DNA of 64,000 nucleotides from Micromonospora inyonensis. GTDB lineage: Bacteria > Actinomycetota > Actinomycetes > Mycobacteriales > Micromonosporaceae. The stretch lies in the NCBI RefSeq assembly GCF_900091415.1, contig NZ_FMHU01000001.1:2480001-2544000 (forward strand). Direction: 5' to 3'. This document shows positions 9,501 through 16,694 of this stretch, piece after piece (the first letter of the stretch is position 1; every line of letters starts with the position of its first letter). Under the pieces are notes generated by a model. It saw nothing but the letters and a program-made list of their open reading frames with translations, was not told the DNA's origin and ran no database searches. The position numbers and the translations under genes are program-made.

Positions 9501-11318
9501 CCCGCCACTGCGGCGACCCCGCCGGCCGCCGCGCCCCGGTCGTCCGTCGCGCCACCGGTCGCCCCCCGTGCCGGAACCGCGCCGGCCGCCGCACCCCGAC
9601 CGGGCACCGCACCGACCCCGCCCCGGCCCGGCACCCCGCCGGTCGCCGGAGCCCGTCCGGTCACGCCGGTCCGGGCCACCCCGCCGACCGTCGCCGCACA
9701 GCGGCCGGCCACCCCGCAGGCCGCCCGCCCGGCACCGGCCGCCAGCCGGGAGGTCGGTCGGGTCACCCTGCGGGTCTCCATCGAGACCATGCCGTACCTG
9801 CGGGACCACTGCTTCTTCGTGCAGCCGGACGACTGGCCGAACATCGAGGACCGCTGGCCGGTGGTGCCGGCGACCGCCCTGGTCCAGCACATGATGGACG
9901 CCGCCGAGCAGCTGCTGCCCGGCCAGCGGGTGATCGAGGTGCACGACGCCAAGTTCAACCGCTGGTTGATCGCCGAGCCGGCCCAGGACGTCGAGATCAC
10001 CGTGCGGGAGGCCGGGGCAAACCGGTACACCTGCGCGATCGGCTCGTACGCCCGGGCCACCGTCGAGATGGCCACCGCCTACCCGGAGCCGACCGAGCAG
10101 CCCTGGACGCACGACCCGGCCACCGAGCGTCCGACCACCCTCCCCGCGGACGAGATGTACGCGGAGCGGCTGATGTTCCACGGTCCGCAGTTCCAGGGGG
10201 TCACCACGATCCACGCCATCGGTGACATGCACGTGCGGGGCGTCGTCACCGCCCCGGTGCCGCCCGGTGCGCTGCTGGACAACGCGCTCCAGGTCATCGG
10301 CAACTGGCTGATCACCACCCAGCCGATCCGGACCGTGGCGTTGCCGGTCGGTCTCCGGAACGTCCAGTTCTTCGGGCCGCCCCCGCCCGCCGGTCGGGCG
10401 TTCGAGTGCGTCGCCCGGGTCCGCTCCATCGACGACGGGCAACTCGTCGCGGACACCCAGCTCAGCTACCAGGGCCGGGTCTGGGCGCAGATCAACGGCG
10501 CGGTGGACCGGCGCTTCGACAGCCATCCGCAGGCCCGGGTCGCCGAGCGCTTCCCGGAGAAGTACCCGATGTCGCTGTTCCAGCCGGAGGGCTGGACGAT
10601 GGCCTTCGACTGCTGGACGGACCTGGTCACCCGGGGCATGGCCGCCCGCGGCATCCTCGGTGGCGCCGCCAACGCCGAGTACGAACGGCAGCCGGCGAAG
10701 ACCCGCAAGCAGTGGATGCTCGGCCGGATCGCGGCCAAGGACGCCGTCCGGGCCCGCCTCTGGGAGGACGGGCACACCGACATCTATCCGATCGAGCTGA
10801 CCGTCGGCAACGACCCGGACGGCCGCCCCTGGGTGAAGGGCCGGGAGGGTCGGGGCATGCGCGACTGCGAGGTCTCGCTGGCGCACTGCCAGGAGATCGG
10901 CGTGGCCATCGCGAAGCCGCGTACCCCCGGTGAACCGATCGGTGGACCGGGCGTCGGCATCGACGTCGCGGAGATCGCCGACCTGCCGGCGGGCTGCGTG
11001 CTCGACCCGGCGGAGACCGCGCTGCTGGAGTCGCTGGCCGGCACGGACGCCGCGCGACGCCAGCTCTGGGCGACCCGGTTCCGGGCGGCCCGGGAGACGG
11101 TCGGCAAGGCGGAGGGCGTCGGCCCGGCCGGCGGCCCGCACCCGATCGCCGTCCGGGCGGCCACCGACGAGGCGCTCACCGTCGAGGTCGCCGGCCGGAC
11201 CTACCGGGTCGGCCACCGGGAGGTCGCCAACCCCGACGACCTGCCGCCCCGGCGGTACGTCGTGGCCTGGACCTGGGGTCCGGAGCCCGCCACCGCCCCC
11301 GGTGGCACCCGTTCCTGA
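6504..11318 (+). CDS. PUFA-synthase-like protein, KS-AT-DH-PPTase
   Basis: Second subunit of the synthase. Several GTG codons (6501, 6504, 6513) could start it; 6504 gives a GTGA overlap with the previous stop. Counting from 6504: KS has Cys214, His352 and His391, so it looks catalytically complete and is not a chain-length factor. The AT-like domain has GHSIGE (Ser650) and His751. An Ala/Pro-rich linker of about 120 residues follows. A double-hotdog DH has His1102 in a YLRDH motif and Asp1259 in LLDNALQ. The last 250 residues form a phosphopantetheinyl transferase with a GVGID motif (Asp1487) and an ETVGK motif (Glu1531, Lys1535). Family knowledge: PfaC supplies KS and DH, and PfaE is the dedicated PPTase. 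Here they are fused, so the synthase can probably activate its own ACPs. Only one DH is visible, whereas marine PUFA synthases carry two. Confidence 0.92.
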   Translation: MTAVTKPDQQIAIVGMAALMPGAGDLDSYWHNLVAGVDAITDVPTHRWDEEFYDPEQAHRADRMYCRRGGFVDEYATFEPLKFGVMPASVHEIEPDQLITLEVAAKAIDDAGGPDRLPSGERVGVILGRGGILSPAQARYAQRVRMSSQVISILRELIPDVDPARLEMLRKKFDERLGPYQPEGTIGLVPNLAASRVANRLNLRGPAYTIDAACASSLIAVDQGITELQNGRLDAVLAGGVHHVHDISFWSVFNQLRALSRQGEIRPFDANADGLLIGEGTGIVVLKRYADAVRDGDRVYAVIRGSGVSSDGKSASMFNPAVSGQVLAIERAWAAAGLDPTAPDAVGLLEAHGTGTPTGDAAELTTIGQTFGAYRGGPKPVIGSVKSMIGHTMPAAGAAGLIKATLAVYRGVLLPTLHCENPRAEMAGTRFAPITSAQPWESDGPRRAGVNAFGFGGINAHVIVEQVSDSAGVALPTSGLTATADGRVVVDEPDQVLWLAAPTPAALAELLAADDATVRRLGAERAQAVPGPVDGSERVRLGIVNPSDKLLTVARKTVARGQAWRGGRDIWFTPDPLLAGGGKLISVFPGLEAEFAPRTTDLAAHFGLPDRPWSMADLGQHGAGLIEVGKILHEALRRMNVTPDAVAGHSIGEWTAAAVSGQADGASMDEFLAMFSAESVEISGYVFAAAATAADQVTPLLSDFPGVVLSHDNAPQQCVVNGPETEVDRLVEVLRGRNVFCQKLPFKSAFHTPIFGDGLRSIGDALGRLRVQPSQLPIWSGTLAAPCPEDIDEIRHLFIRHMMEPVWFRQTVANMYDAGFRVFLQVGAGQLASLVDDNLRGKDHLAIPVNVSHRSGLNQLRRVATALWVEGGSPDLRVLSTPGGRAPAAKSTVGSGKRGPTIKLDLGGPLVRLGEDAAGLLGLPTSGNGSPVAAAPAAAAQPAAPAATGETAGALAALNQLAGHSRAAAELAALLRDTAQGTASVLAKAGGTAAPVGPRPATAATPPAAAPRSSVAPPVAPRAGTAPAAAPRPGTAPTPPRPGTPPVAGARPVTPVRATPPTVAAQRPATPQAARPAPAASREVGRVTLRVSIETMPYLRDHCFFVQPDDWPNIEDRWPVVPATALVQHMMDAAEQLLPGQRVIEVHDAKFNRWLIAEPAQDVEITVREAGANRYTCAIGSYARATVEMATAYPEPTEQPWTHDPATERPTTLPADEMYAERLMFHGPQFQGVTTIHAIGDMHVRGVVTAPVPPGALLDNALQVIGNWLITTQPIRTVALPVGLRNVQFFGPPPPAGRAFECVARVRSIDDGQLVADTQLSYQGRVWAQINGAVDRRFDSHPQARVAERFPEKYPMSLFQPEGWTMAFDCWTDLVTRGMAARGILGGAANAEYERQPAKTRKQWMLGRIAAKDAVRARLWEDGHTDIYPIELTVGNDPDGRPWVKGREGRGMRDCEVSLAHCQEIGVAIAKPRTPGEPIGGPGVGIDVAEIADLPAGCVLDPAETALLESLAGTDAARRQLWATRFRAARETVGKAEGVGPAGGPHPIAVRAATDEALTVEVAGRTYRVGHREVANPDDLPPRRYVVAWTWGPEPATAPGGTRS

Positions 11319-11359
11319 CCCCCGCGCACCGATCAGCTGACACGAGAAGGAGCAACCCC

Positions 11360-11674
11360 ATGTCCGCCACGCAGGCCAAGGTCCTCGCCGACATCACCCA
11401 GATGATCCAGGCCGTGCTCGGTGACTTCGTCGCCGACCAGGAGATCACCATGGACACCACCTTCCGGGACGAGCTCGGCATGGAGAGCATCGACGTGGTC
11501 TCCCTCGCCGGCCGGCTCCAGACCCGGTACGGGGACACCGTCAACTTCGCGCACTTCGTCGCCAAGCTGGACCTGGAGAACGTCGCCGACCTGACCGTCG
11601 GGCACCTGGTCACGCACATCGCCGACGCGCTCGACGCGAAGGCCGGCGGCACGGTCGAGGTGGCCGCCCGGTGA
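11360..11674 (+). CDS. Discrete acyl carrier protein
   Basis: A 104-residue ACP with the phosphopantetheine site in GMESID (Ser43) and a preceding acidic helix. A good Shine-Dalgarno (GAAGGAG, 11345-11351) sits before ATG 11360. Its stop overlaps the start of the hydrolase gene (GTGA), so the two are translationally coupled. It is unlike the three ACPs inside the megasynthase (its motif is ESID, not DSIK), which suggests a separate task such as holding the finished or partly processed chain for the hydrolase and sulfotransferase encoded next. That role is inferred from position; the ACP assignment itself is firm. Confidence 0.93.
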   Translation: MSATQAKVLADITQMIQAVLGDFVADQEITMDTTFRDELGMESIDVVSLAGRLQTRYGDTVNFAHFVAKLDLENVADLTVGHLVTHIADALDAKAGGTVEVAAR

Positions 11675-12555
11675 CCATGGTCCGGGCGAACGGGATCACG
11701 CTGCACACGCAGCGCCTGGACCCGCCCCACCCGCCGCCGGCCGACGGCTCCGCGCCGATGCCGACCGCCGTGCTGATCCACGGCATGGCCTCGGACACGA
11801 TGGCGAGCTGGTACTTCACGCTTGCCGAGCCGCTGGCCACCGCCGGTTTCCCGGTGCTCCTGTACGACCTGCGCGGGCACGGTCGCAGCGACCGCCCGGC
11901 CACCGGGTACGCCCTCGCCGACTTCGTCGACGACCTGGCGGGACTGCTCACCGAGCTGGACGTGACCGGTCCGCTGCTGCTCTGCGGCAACTCCTTCGGC
12001 GGCACGATCGCCTTCGGGTACGCGGCGCGGCACCCGGAGCGGGTCGCCGGGATCGTGGCGGTCGAGTCGGCCCCGCCGATCGAGGAGTGGATGGCCCGGG
12101 TGAAGGTCCGCCTCGCCCGGGTCGTCGACCGGCTCCCCCGGGAGGGCACGGTGGCCGAGATCGGGCTCCGGCGGGGGCGGCTCGCCGCCCGCCGGGCCGA
12201 CGACACCCGCCGGATGCTGACCAGCACCACGCTCGCCGAGGAGCTGCCGGCCAGCGCGCTGCCGCCGGGCGAGCAGCTCGCGGCCATCGGCTGCCCGGTG
12301 CTCTGCGTCTACGGCGGCCGGTCCGCCGTGCACGAGCTGGCCCCGGCGGTCCGATCGCTGCTTCCCCAGGCCCGCACGGTCGTTCTCCCGGACGAGAAGC
12401 ACACCGTCCTGATCGACCAGCCCGAGCAGGTACGCCGGCACGTCTTCGACTGGCTGACCGCCGAGTGCCCGCCGCCCGTCGGAGGAGGGACTCCCGCCGG
12501 ACCCGGGGTCGCCGCCGCGGGTGGGCTCGCCGTCGACCACACCACCACCTCATGA
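11671..12555 (+). CDS. Alpha/beta-hydrolase, possible chain-releasing thioesterase
   Basis: 294 residues, alpha/beta-hydrolase fold. The oxyanion motif HGMAS lies near the N-terminus, the nucleophile elbow is GNSFGG (Ser108), and the C-terminal catalytic histidine is His244 in DEKH. The usual acid after strand 7 is not evident (VYGGRSA). An acidic residue, Glu132 in VESAPP, sits 24 residues after the nucleophile, the position used by some hydrolases with the acid after strand 6. GTG 11671 overlaps the ACP stop and the stop overlaps a possible ATG of the sulfotransferase frame. Coupling to an ACP and a sulfotransferase suggests it releases the chain from the carrier. An ordinary esterase role cannot be excluded. 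Confidence 0.85.
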   Translation: MTMVRANGITLHTQRLDPPHPPPADGSAPMPTAVLIHGMASDTMASWYFTLAEPLATAGFPVLLYDLRGHGRSDRPATGYALADFVDDLAGLLTELDVTGPLLLCGNSFGGTIAFGYAARHPERVAGIVAVESAPPIEEWMARVKVRLARVVDRLPREGTVAEIGLRRGRLAARRADDTRRMLTSTTLAEELPASALPPGEQLAAIGCPVLCVYGGRSAVHELAPAVRSLLPQARTVVLPDEKHTVLIDQPEQVRRHVFDWLTAECPPPVGGGTPAGPGVAAAGGLAVDHTTTS

Positions 12556-12581
12556 CCACGCAACTCGCAGGAGGACTCCCG

Positions 12582-13541
12582 ATGGACACCCCGATCACCG
12601 GTCGGTCGATCATCATCAGCAGTGGACGGTGCGGGTCGACGCTCCTCTCCGACCTGATCGCGGAGGAGCCGGACACGCTCTCCGCCCAGGAGTTCTTCAT
12701 GTCGGTGGCACCCTGGGCGCGCAGCGCCGAGGTGATCACCGGGGCGGAGTACTGGGAGGTGCTGGCCAGCCCCAAGGCGGAACTGGCCACGCTGTTCCGG
12801 ATCGGGCTGTCGCCGAAGGAGCTGCACTACCCGTCCACCGGCCGGTGGGGCGACCGGATGACCGAGCTGCCCCGGATCCTGGCGATCACCCTGTCGAAGG
12901 TCTCCGACGACCCGGACGCCCTCTTCGACGAGCTGGCCCGCCGGGTGCCCGACTTCCCCGAGCAGAGCGTGGCCCGGCACCACCAGGACTTCCTGGACCT
13001 GCTGGCCGTGCTGACCGGCAGGAAGCGCTGGGTGGAGCGTTCCGGAGGCTCCAGCCACGTGGCCCCGTACCTGCTCCGGGGCTTCCCGGCGGCCAAGATT
13101 GTCTACCTGACCCGGGACTGGGAGCCCACCGCGAAGTCGATGAGCCGGCACTCGTCGTTCCAACTCCTCCAGATCCGCGTGGAGTTCCTCGGCCGGTGCG
13201 GGCTGGACCCGTTCCGGCTGCAGCCGGGTGACGCCGTACCGGAGGAGCTGGAGCAGTACCTGCCGGACCGGCTGACCCCCGACGCGCTCCGCGAGCGTGG
13301 CCACAACCTGCGCCGCTACGTCGCTCTCTGCGCGTTCATGGCGGCGCAGGCCGAGCAGGCGCTGGCCGACCAGAAGCCCGCCCACCTGTTGACCATGCGG
13401 TACGAGGAACTGGTCGCCGATCCGGTCGCCGAGTTGGGCCGGCTCGGTCGCTTCCTCGACTTCGACGACGCCGAGGGGTGGGCCGAGCGGGTCGCCGACC
13501 GCGTCGTCGACCCGTCCCGTGCCCGTCAGCCGGTCGGCTGA
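12582..13541 (+). CDS. PAPS-dependent sulfotransferase
   Basis: 319 residues from ATG 12582, chosen because AGGAGG (12569-12574) lies 7 nt upstream; an ATG at 12552 that overlaps the previous stop is the alternative. The N-terminus carries a 5'-phosphosulfate-binding loop of the form SSGRCGSTLL (residues 13-22). A second motif, beginning at Lys172 with Arg178 and Ser186 (VYLTRDWEPTAKS), fits the 3'-phosphate-binding site of PAPS sulfotransferases. The enzyme should move sulfate from PAPS to a hydroxyl group, here probably of the acyl or polyene product. PAPS supply and PAP removal are encoded 5-8 kb downstream (cysD, cysN, cysQ). The acceptor is unknown. Confidence 0.88.
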   Translation: MDTPITGRSIIISSGRCGSTLLSDLIAEEPDTLSAQEFFMSVAPWARSAEVITGAEYWEVLASPKAELATLFRIGLSPKELHYPSTGRWGDRMTELPRILAITLSKVSDDPDALFDELARRVPDFPEQSVARHHQDFLDLLAVLTGRKRWVERSGGSSHVAPYLLRGFPAAKIVYLTRDWEPTAKSMSRHSSFQLLQIRVEFLGRCGLDPFRLQPGDAVPEELEQYLPDRLTPDALRERGHNLRRYVALCAFMAAQAEQALADQKPAHLLTMRYEELVADPVAELGRLGRFLDFDDAEGWAERVADRVVDPSRARQPVG

Positions 13542-13566
13542 CCGGGCCCGTCGACCTCCCAGCCCC

Positions 13567-13591
13567 CGGTCCGGCCGTCTCGGCCGGACCG
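13567..13591 (+). terminator. Hairpin after the sulfotransferase gene
   Basis: A perfect 11-bp stem with a 3-nt loop (CGGTCCGGCCG / CGGCCGGACCG), 25 nt after the sulfotransferase stop. It has no T-run, as is common in high-GC actinobacteria. It separates the synthase-sulfotransferase block from the secreted-protein gene. Confidence 0.7.
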
Positions 13592-13623
13592 TCTCCGATA
13601 ACCCTGCACGAAAGCGAGACAGT

Positions 13624-15441
13624 GTGAAACCAATCCGGATCCACTCGCGGCGGCTCTGGGCGGCCGTCGCCGTACTGGGGCTCGGGACCGCGTTCACGGC
13701 CCCGGCGACCGCGCTGGGCGCGCCGACCGCCGAGGCCGACCGGCACCAGAAGCCGAACCCGCAGGTGATCGCGAAGGCCGAACCGGACGAGTGCTTCGCC
13801 GGCGTCGGCCAGCCCTACCCGGCGGGACCGCCGTGCGCCTCCGGGCAGGCCAAGGTGAACCAGGGCTACCTGTGGGGGATGACCCGGGCCGGAAGGAACC
13901 TCTACTTCGGCACCGGCGCGAACGTCAACTGCCTCACCAGCGGACGGCAACTGGGCAGCAACGAGCCGGTCCTCAACGACGACTGGGTCTGCGAGTACCA
14001 GGAGAGCCAGATCGTCAAGACCAACCCGCAGCTACCGGGATATCTGGGTGACCACCGGATGCCGCGGCTCTACAGCTACGACACCGAGACCAGGCAGCTC
14101 ACCGAGAAGAGCGACCTGGTGACCGGTGCCGCGAAGGAACACGCGGACCGGTTGAAGAGCACGACCGGCATCCGGGCGGCCGGCAGCTTCGGCGGGGTGG
14201 CCCTGCTCGGTGGCCCGGCCATCGGCAAGTCCATCAACATGTTCGCCTTCGACACCGACACCGGGGCCTTCCTGGGCTCGCGGAACTTCCCCGAGTTCGG
14301 CAACATCCGGCACTTCACGGTGGCCGAGGGCGCGCTGTACGCGGGTGTCGGTGTCGGCGCCAACGGTTCGCTGCGCGGTCACGTGCTGCGCTGGGTCGGC
14401 AGCAAGACCGATCCGTTCAACTTCCAGGTCGTCGCCAACCTGCCGGCGCAGGCCGCCGACATCACCGTCCACGACGGCCGGGTCGTCGTCAGCACCTGGC
14501 CCGGTTCGGACGGCGAACTGGCCAGCGCCGCCGACGACGAGCCCGCCCCGCCGAGCAAGCTCGCCGCGGTCTGGATGAGCCCGGTGCTCGCCAACGGTGC
14601 GCCCGGCCTCACCCCGGACGACGCGGACGGCTGGCAGCAGGTCTGGGACGTCTCCACGTACGAGCCGGACCCGGTGGTGGCCGGCGGCTACGGCCTGGGC
14701 GGCCTCGTCTCCTTCCGTGGGTACCTCTACTGGGGCACCATGCACGTGCCGCTGAAGGCGACGAGGCAGCACCTGCTGGCCTACCCGCCGGCCACCGACG
14801 AGGCGAGGCAGGCGACGATCCAGAACACCCAGCGGTCGATCAGCATCTACCGGGGCAAGCGGCTGGGTGAGCCGAAGCAGAAGATCGAACTGCTCTACGG
14901 GGCGACCGAGCTGCCCGCGTACGACCCGGCGGCGAACGCCGGTGCGGGTGCCTGGGCGAAGGTCTCGACCGGGCAGACCCCGCTCTACGGCGCGTCCGGC
15001 TTCGGCAACCCGTACCTGAACTACACCTGGAAGATGGCGGTGGCCGGCGGCAAGCTCTACGTCGGCACGATGGACTGGAGCTACCTGGCCAAGGAACTCA
15101 GCCAGGAGGCCGCCGCGATGTCCGGCCTGTCGGTCGAGGCGGCCGCCGAGGCGCTCAGCGGCCCGTCGCTGGCAGCGGCGGCCGACGACGAGGAGCCGCC
15201 CCTGCCGGAGCCGGTCTACGGCGGTGACCTGATGGTCTTCGAGTCCACCCACGAGCCGGCGAAGCTGGTCAGCGACTCCGGCGTCGGCAACTACCTGAAC
15301 TACGGCATCCGCAACATGGTCACCGACGGCGCCACGCTCTACCTCGGCATGGCGAACCCGATGAACCTGCGGGCCGACCCGACCGACGACGTGCCCGAGG
15401 GTGGCTGGGAACTGATCCGGTACGACACCCGCCGCTGGTAG
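13624..15441 (+). CDS. Secreted protein with propeller-like repeats, function unknown
   Basis: GTG 13624 gives 605 residues and places a signal peptide right at the N-terminus: basic IRIHSRRL, a hydrophobic stretch, then an Ala-rich cleavage region before about residue 40. In-frame codons upstream would bury this signal. The mature part contains recurring short strands of the type LYFGTG, ALYAGVG, KLYVGTM and TLYLGMA, alternating with Gly/Asp-rich loops. This pattern is typical of beta-propeller blades, and four cysteines near the N-terminus may form disulfides. No catalytic motif is recognised. It lies between the sulfotransferase and transporter genes, so an extracellular role connected with the exported product is possible, but this is only inference. 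Confidence 0.8.
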   Translation: MKPIRIHSRRLWAAVAVLGLGTAFTAPATALGAPTAEADRHQKPNPQVIAKAEPDECFAGVGQPYPAGPPCASGQAKVNQGYLWGMTRAGRNLYFGTGANVNCLTSGRQLGSNEPVLNDDWVCEYQESQIVKTNPQLPGYLGDHRMPRLYSYDTETRQLTEKSDLVTGAAKEHADRLKSTTGIRAAGSFGGVALLGGPAIGKSINMFAFDTDTGAFLGSRNFPEFGNIRHFTVAEGALYAGVGVGANGSLRGHVLRWVGSKTDPFNFQVVANLPAQAADITVHDGRVVVSTWPGSDGELASAADDEPAPPSKLAAVWMSPVLANGAPGLTPDDADGWQQVWDVSTYEPDPVVAGGYGLGGLVSFRGYLYWGTMHVPLKATRQHLLAYPPATDEARQATIQNTQRSISIYRGKRLGEPKQKIELLYGATELPAYDPAANAGAGAWAKVSTGQTPLYGASGFGNPYLNYTWKMAVAGGKLYVGTMDWSYLAKELSQEAAAMSGLSVEAAAEALSGPSLAAAADDEEPPLPEPVYGGDLMVFESTHEPAKLVSDSGVGNYLNYGIRNMVTDGATLYLGMANPMNLRADPTDDVPEGGWELIRYDTRRW

Positions 15442-15454
15442 TCACGCCTGACCG

Positions 15455-15497
15455 GGTCCCGGCGGTGCTGCGCGGCGCAGATCCCACCGCCGGGGCC
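15455..15497 (+). terminator. Hairpin after the secreted propeller-like gene
   Basis: A 13-bp stem with one mismatch (GGTCCCGGCGGTG / CACCGCCGGGGCC) and a 17-nt loop, starting 13 nt after the stop codon. It is probably an intrinsic terminator without a T-tract. Confidence 0.6.
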
Positions 15498-15572
15498 CGA
15501 CCCGACCTGACTTTGCACGGTGCGTGGCGAAGTCTTAACACTCCTCGAACGTTTGCCGGTGAAAGTGGGCAT

Positions 15573-16658
15573 ATGATGCTTTTGACTGCCCTTTGCCGGG
15601 AGGCCACGACCTCCCGTACCGCGGGTGCCCCCGCCGGCACCCGCCGGCTCCGCTCCCCGTCCCTGCTCGCCGGGCTCCTCGTCGCCCTGGTCGGACTGAC
15701 CGCCCTCGCCGGGTGCACCGGCAACGGCGGCGACGACCGGCGCGGCGGCGACGGTGCGCCGGCACCGAGCGCCACCGGGCGCGCGTCCGGCTCCGACGTG
15801 CCGGCCGGGTCGAGCGAGCACACCCTCACCGTCGACGGCCGGGAGCGCACCTACCGGCTGTACCGACCGGCCTCGCTCCAACTGACCGGTGCGGTGCCGC
15901 TGGTCGTCATGCTGCACGGCGCGGCCGGCACCGGCGAGCAGGCCGAGGAGGCGTACGGCTGGACCGAGGAGGCCGACCGGGGCGGCTTCGTGGTCGCCTT
16001 CCCGGACGGACTGAAGCGGGCCTGGGCGGTCAGCGAACACTGCTGCGGTCAACCGGCCCGGCAGGGGGTCGACGACGTCGCCTTCATCGAGGCGCTCGTC
16101 GGCGCCCTCCGCGACCGGGTGCAGGTGGACCCGGCCCGCACCTATGTCACCGGGATCTCCAACGGCGGGCTGCTGGCGTACCGGCTGGCCTGCGACACCG
16201 ACCTCTTCGCCGCGGTCGGCGCGGTGGCGACCACACTGGCCGGCGAGTGCGCGTCACCGGCCCCGGTCAGCGTGCTGCACATCCACGGACTGCGCGACGA
16301 GACCATGCCGTACCGGGGTGGTCCGGGCAAGCGTGACAACGGCGGTACCGGCCGCAATCCGGTGAAGATCGACGGGCCGCCGTTGACCGAGCTGATGGCG
16401 ACGTGGCGCGCGGTGGACGACTGCCCCGCACCGACGGAGCGCACCGACGGGCCGGTGACCCGGTCGACGACGTCCTGCCCGCAGGGCCGCGCCGTCGACC
16501 TGATCACCATCGCCGACGCCGGCCACCAGTGGCCGGGCGGGAAGCCGAACCCCCGCGCCGAGCAGCTTCTCGGCCTCGAACCCCCCTCGACCGCGTTGGA
16601 CGCGACTGCGGAGATCTGGAAGTTCTTCAGCGCGCACCCCCGACCGGCCGGCTCCTGA
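15573..16658 (+). CDS. Lipoprotein esterase of the LpqC/PHB-depolymerase-like family
   Basis: 361 residues from ATG 15573 (a second ATG follows at once), with GGTGAAAG upstream. The N-terminus has an Arg-rich segment, a hydrophobic stretch and a lipobox LAGC with Cys48, so the protein should be a membrane-anchored exported lipoprotein. The catalytic part is an alpha/beta hydrolase: HGAAG oxyanion motif, GISNGG nucleophile (Ser), HGLRDETMPY with the acid, and AGHQWPG with the histidine. These motifs match the feruloyl-esterase/PHB-depolymerase/LpqC group. The likely activity is hydrolysis of an ester outside the membrane; the substrate is unknown. It lies 36 nt before the ABC transporter genes. 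Confidence 0.88.
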   Translation: MMLLTALCREATTSRTAGAPAGTRRLRSPSLLAGLLVALVGLTALAGCTGNGGDDRRGGDGAPAPSATGRASGSDVPAGSSEHTLTVDGRERTYRLYRPASLQLTGAVPLVVMLHGAAGTGEQAEEAYGWTEEADRGGFVVAFPDGLKRAWAVSEHCCGQPARQGVDDVAFIEALVGALRDRVQVDPARTYVTGISNGGLLAYRLACDTDLFAAVGAVATTLAGECASPAPVSVLHIHGLRDETMPYRGGPGKRDNGGTGRNPVKIDGPPLTELMATWRAVDDCPAPTERTDGPVTRSTTSCPQGRAVDLITIADAGHQWPGGKPNPRAEQLLGLEPPSTALDATAEIWKFFSAHPRPAGS

Positions 16659-16694
16659 CGCCGACCGGCACCCGCACCGAGAACAGGAGAAGGC

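Noticed and set aside
6486..11216. A 1576-codon open frame on the minus strand opposite the second synthase
   Set aside because: It is the mirror of a real gene. In DNA with very G/C-rich third positions, antisense frames stay open. The composition (Arg/Gly/Val/Asp-rich, no domain) shows it is not coding.
11671..12555. The hydrolase as a plain haloperoxidase or antibiotic-resistance esterase
   Set aside because: Motifs are compatible with many alpha/beta hydrolases, but tight coupling to ACP and sulfotransferase genes favours chain release. Not excluded, only less likely.
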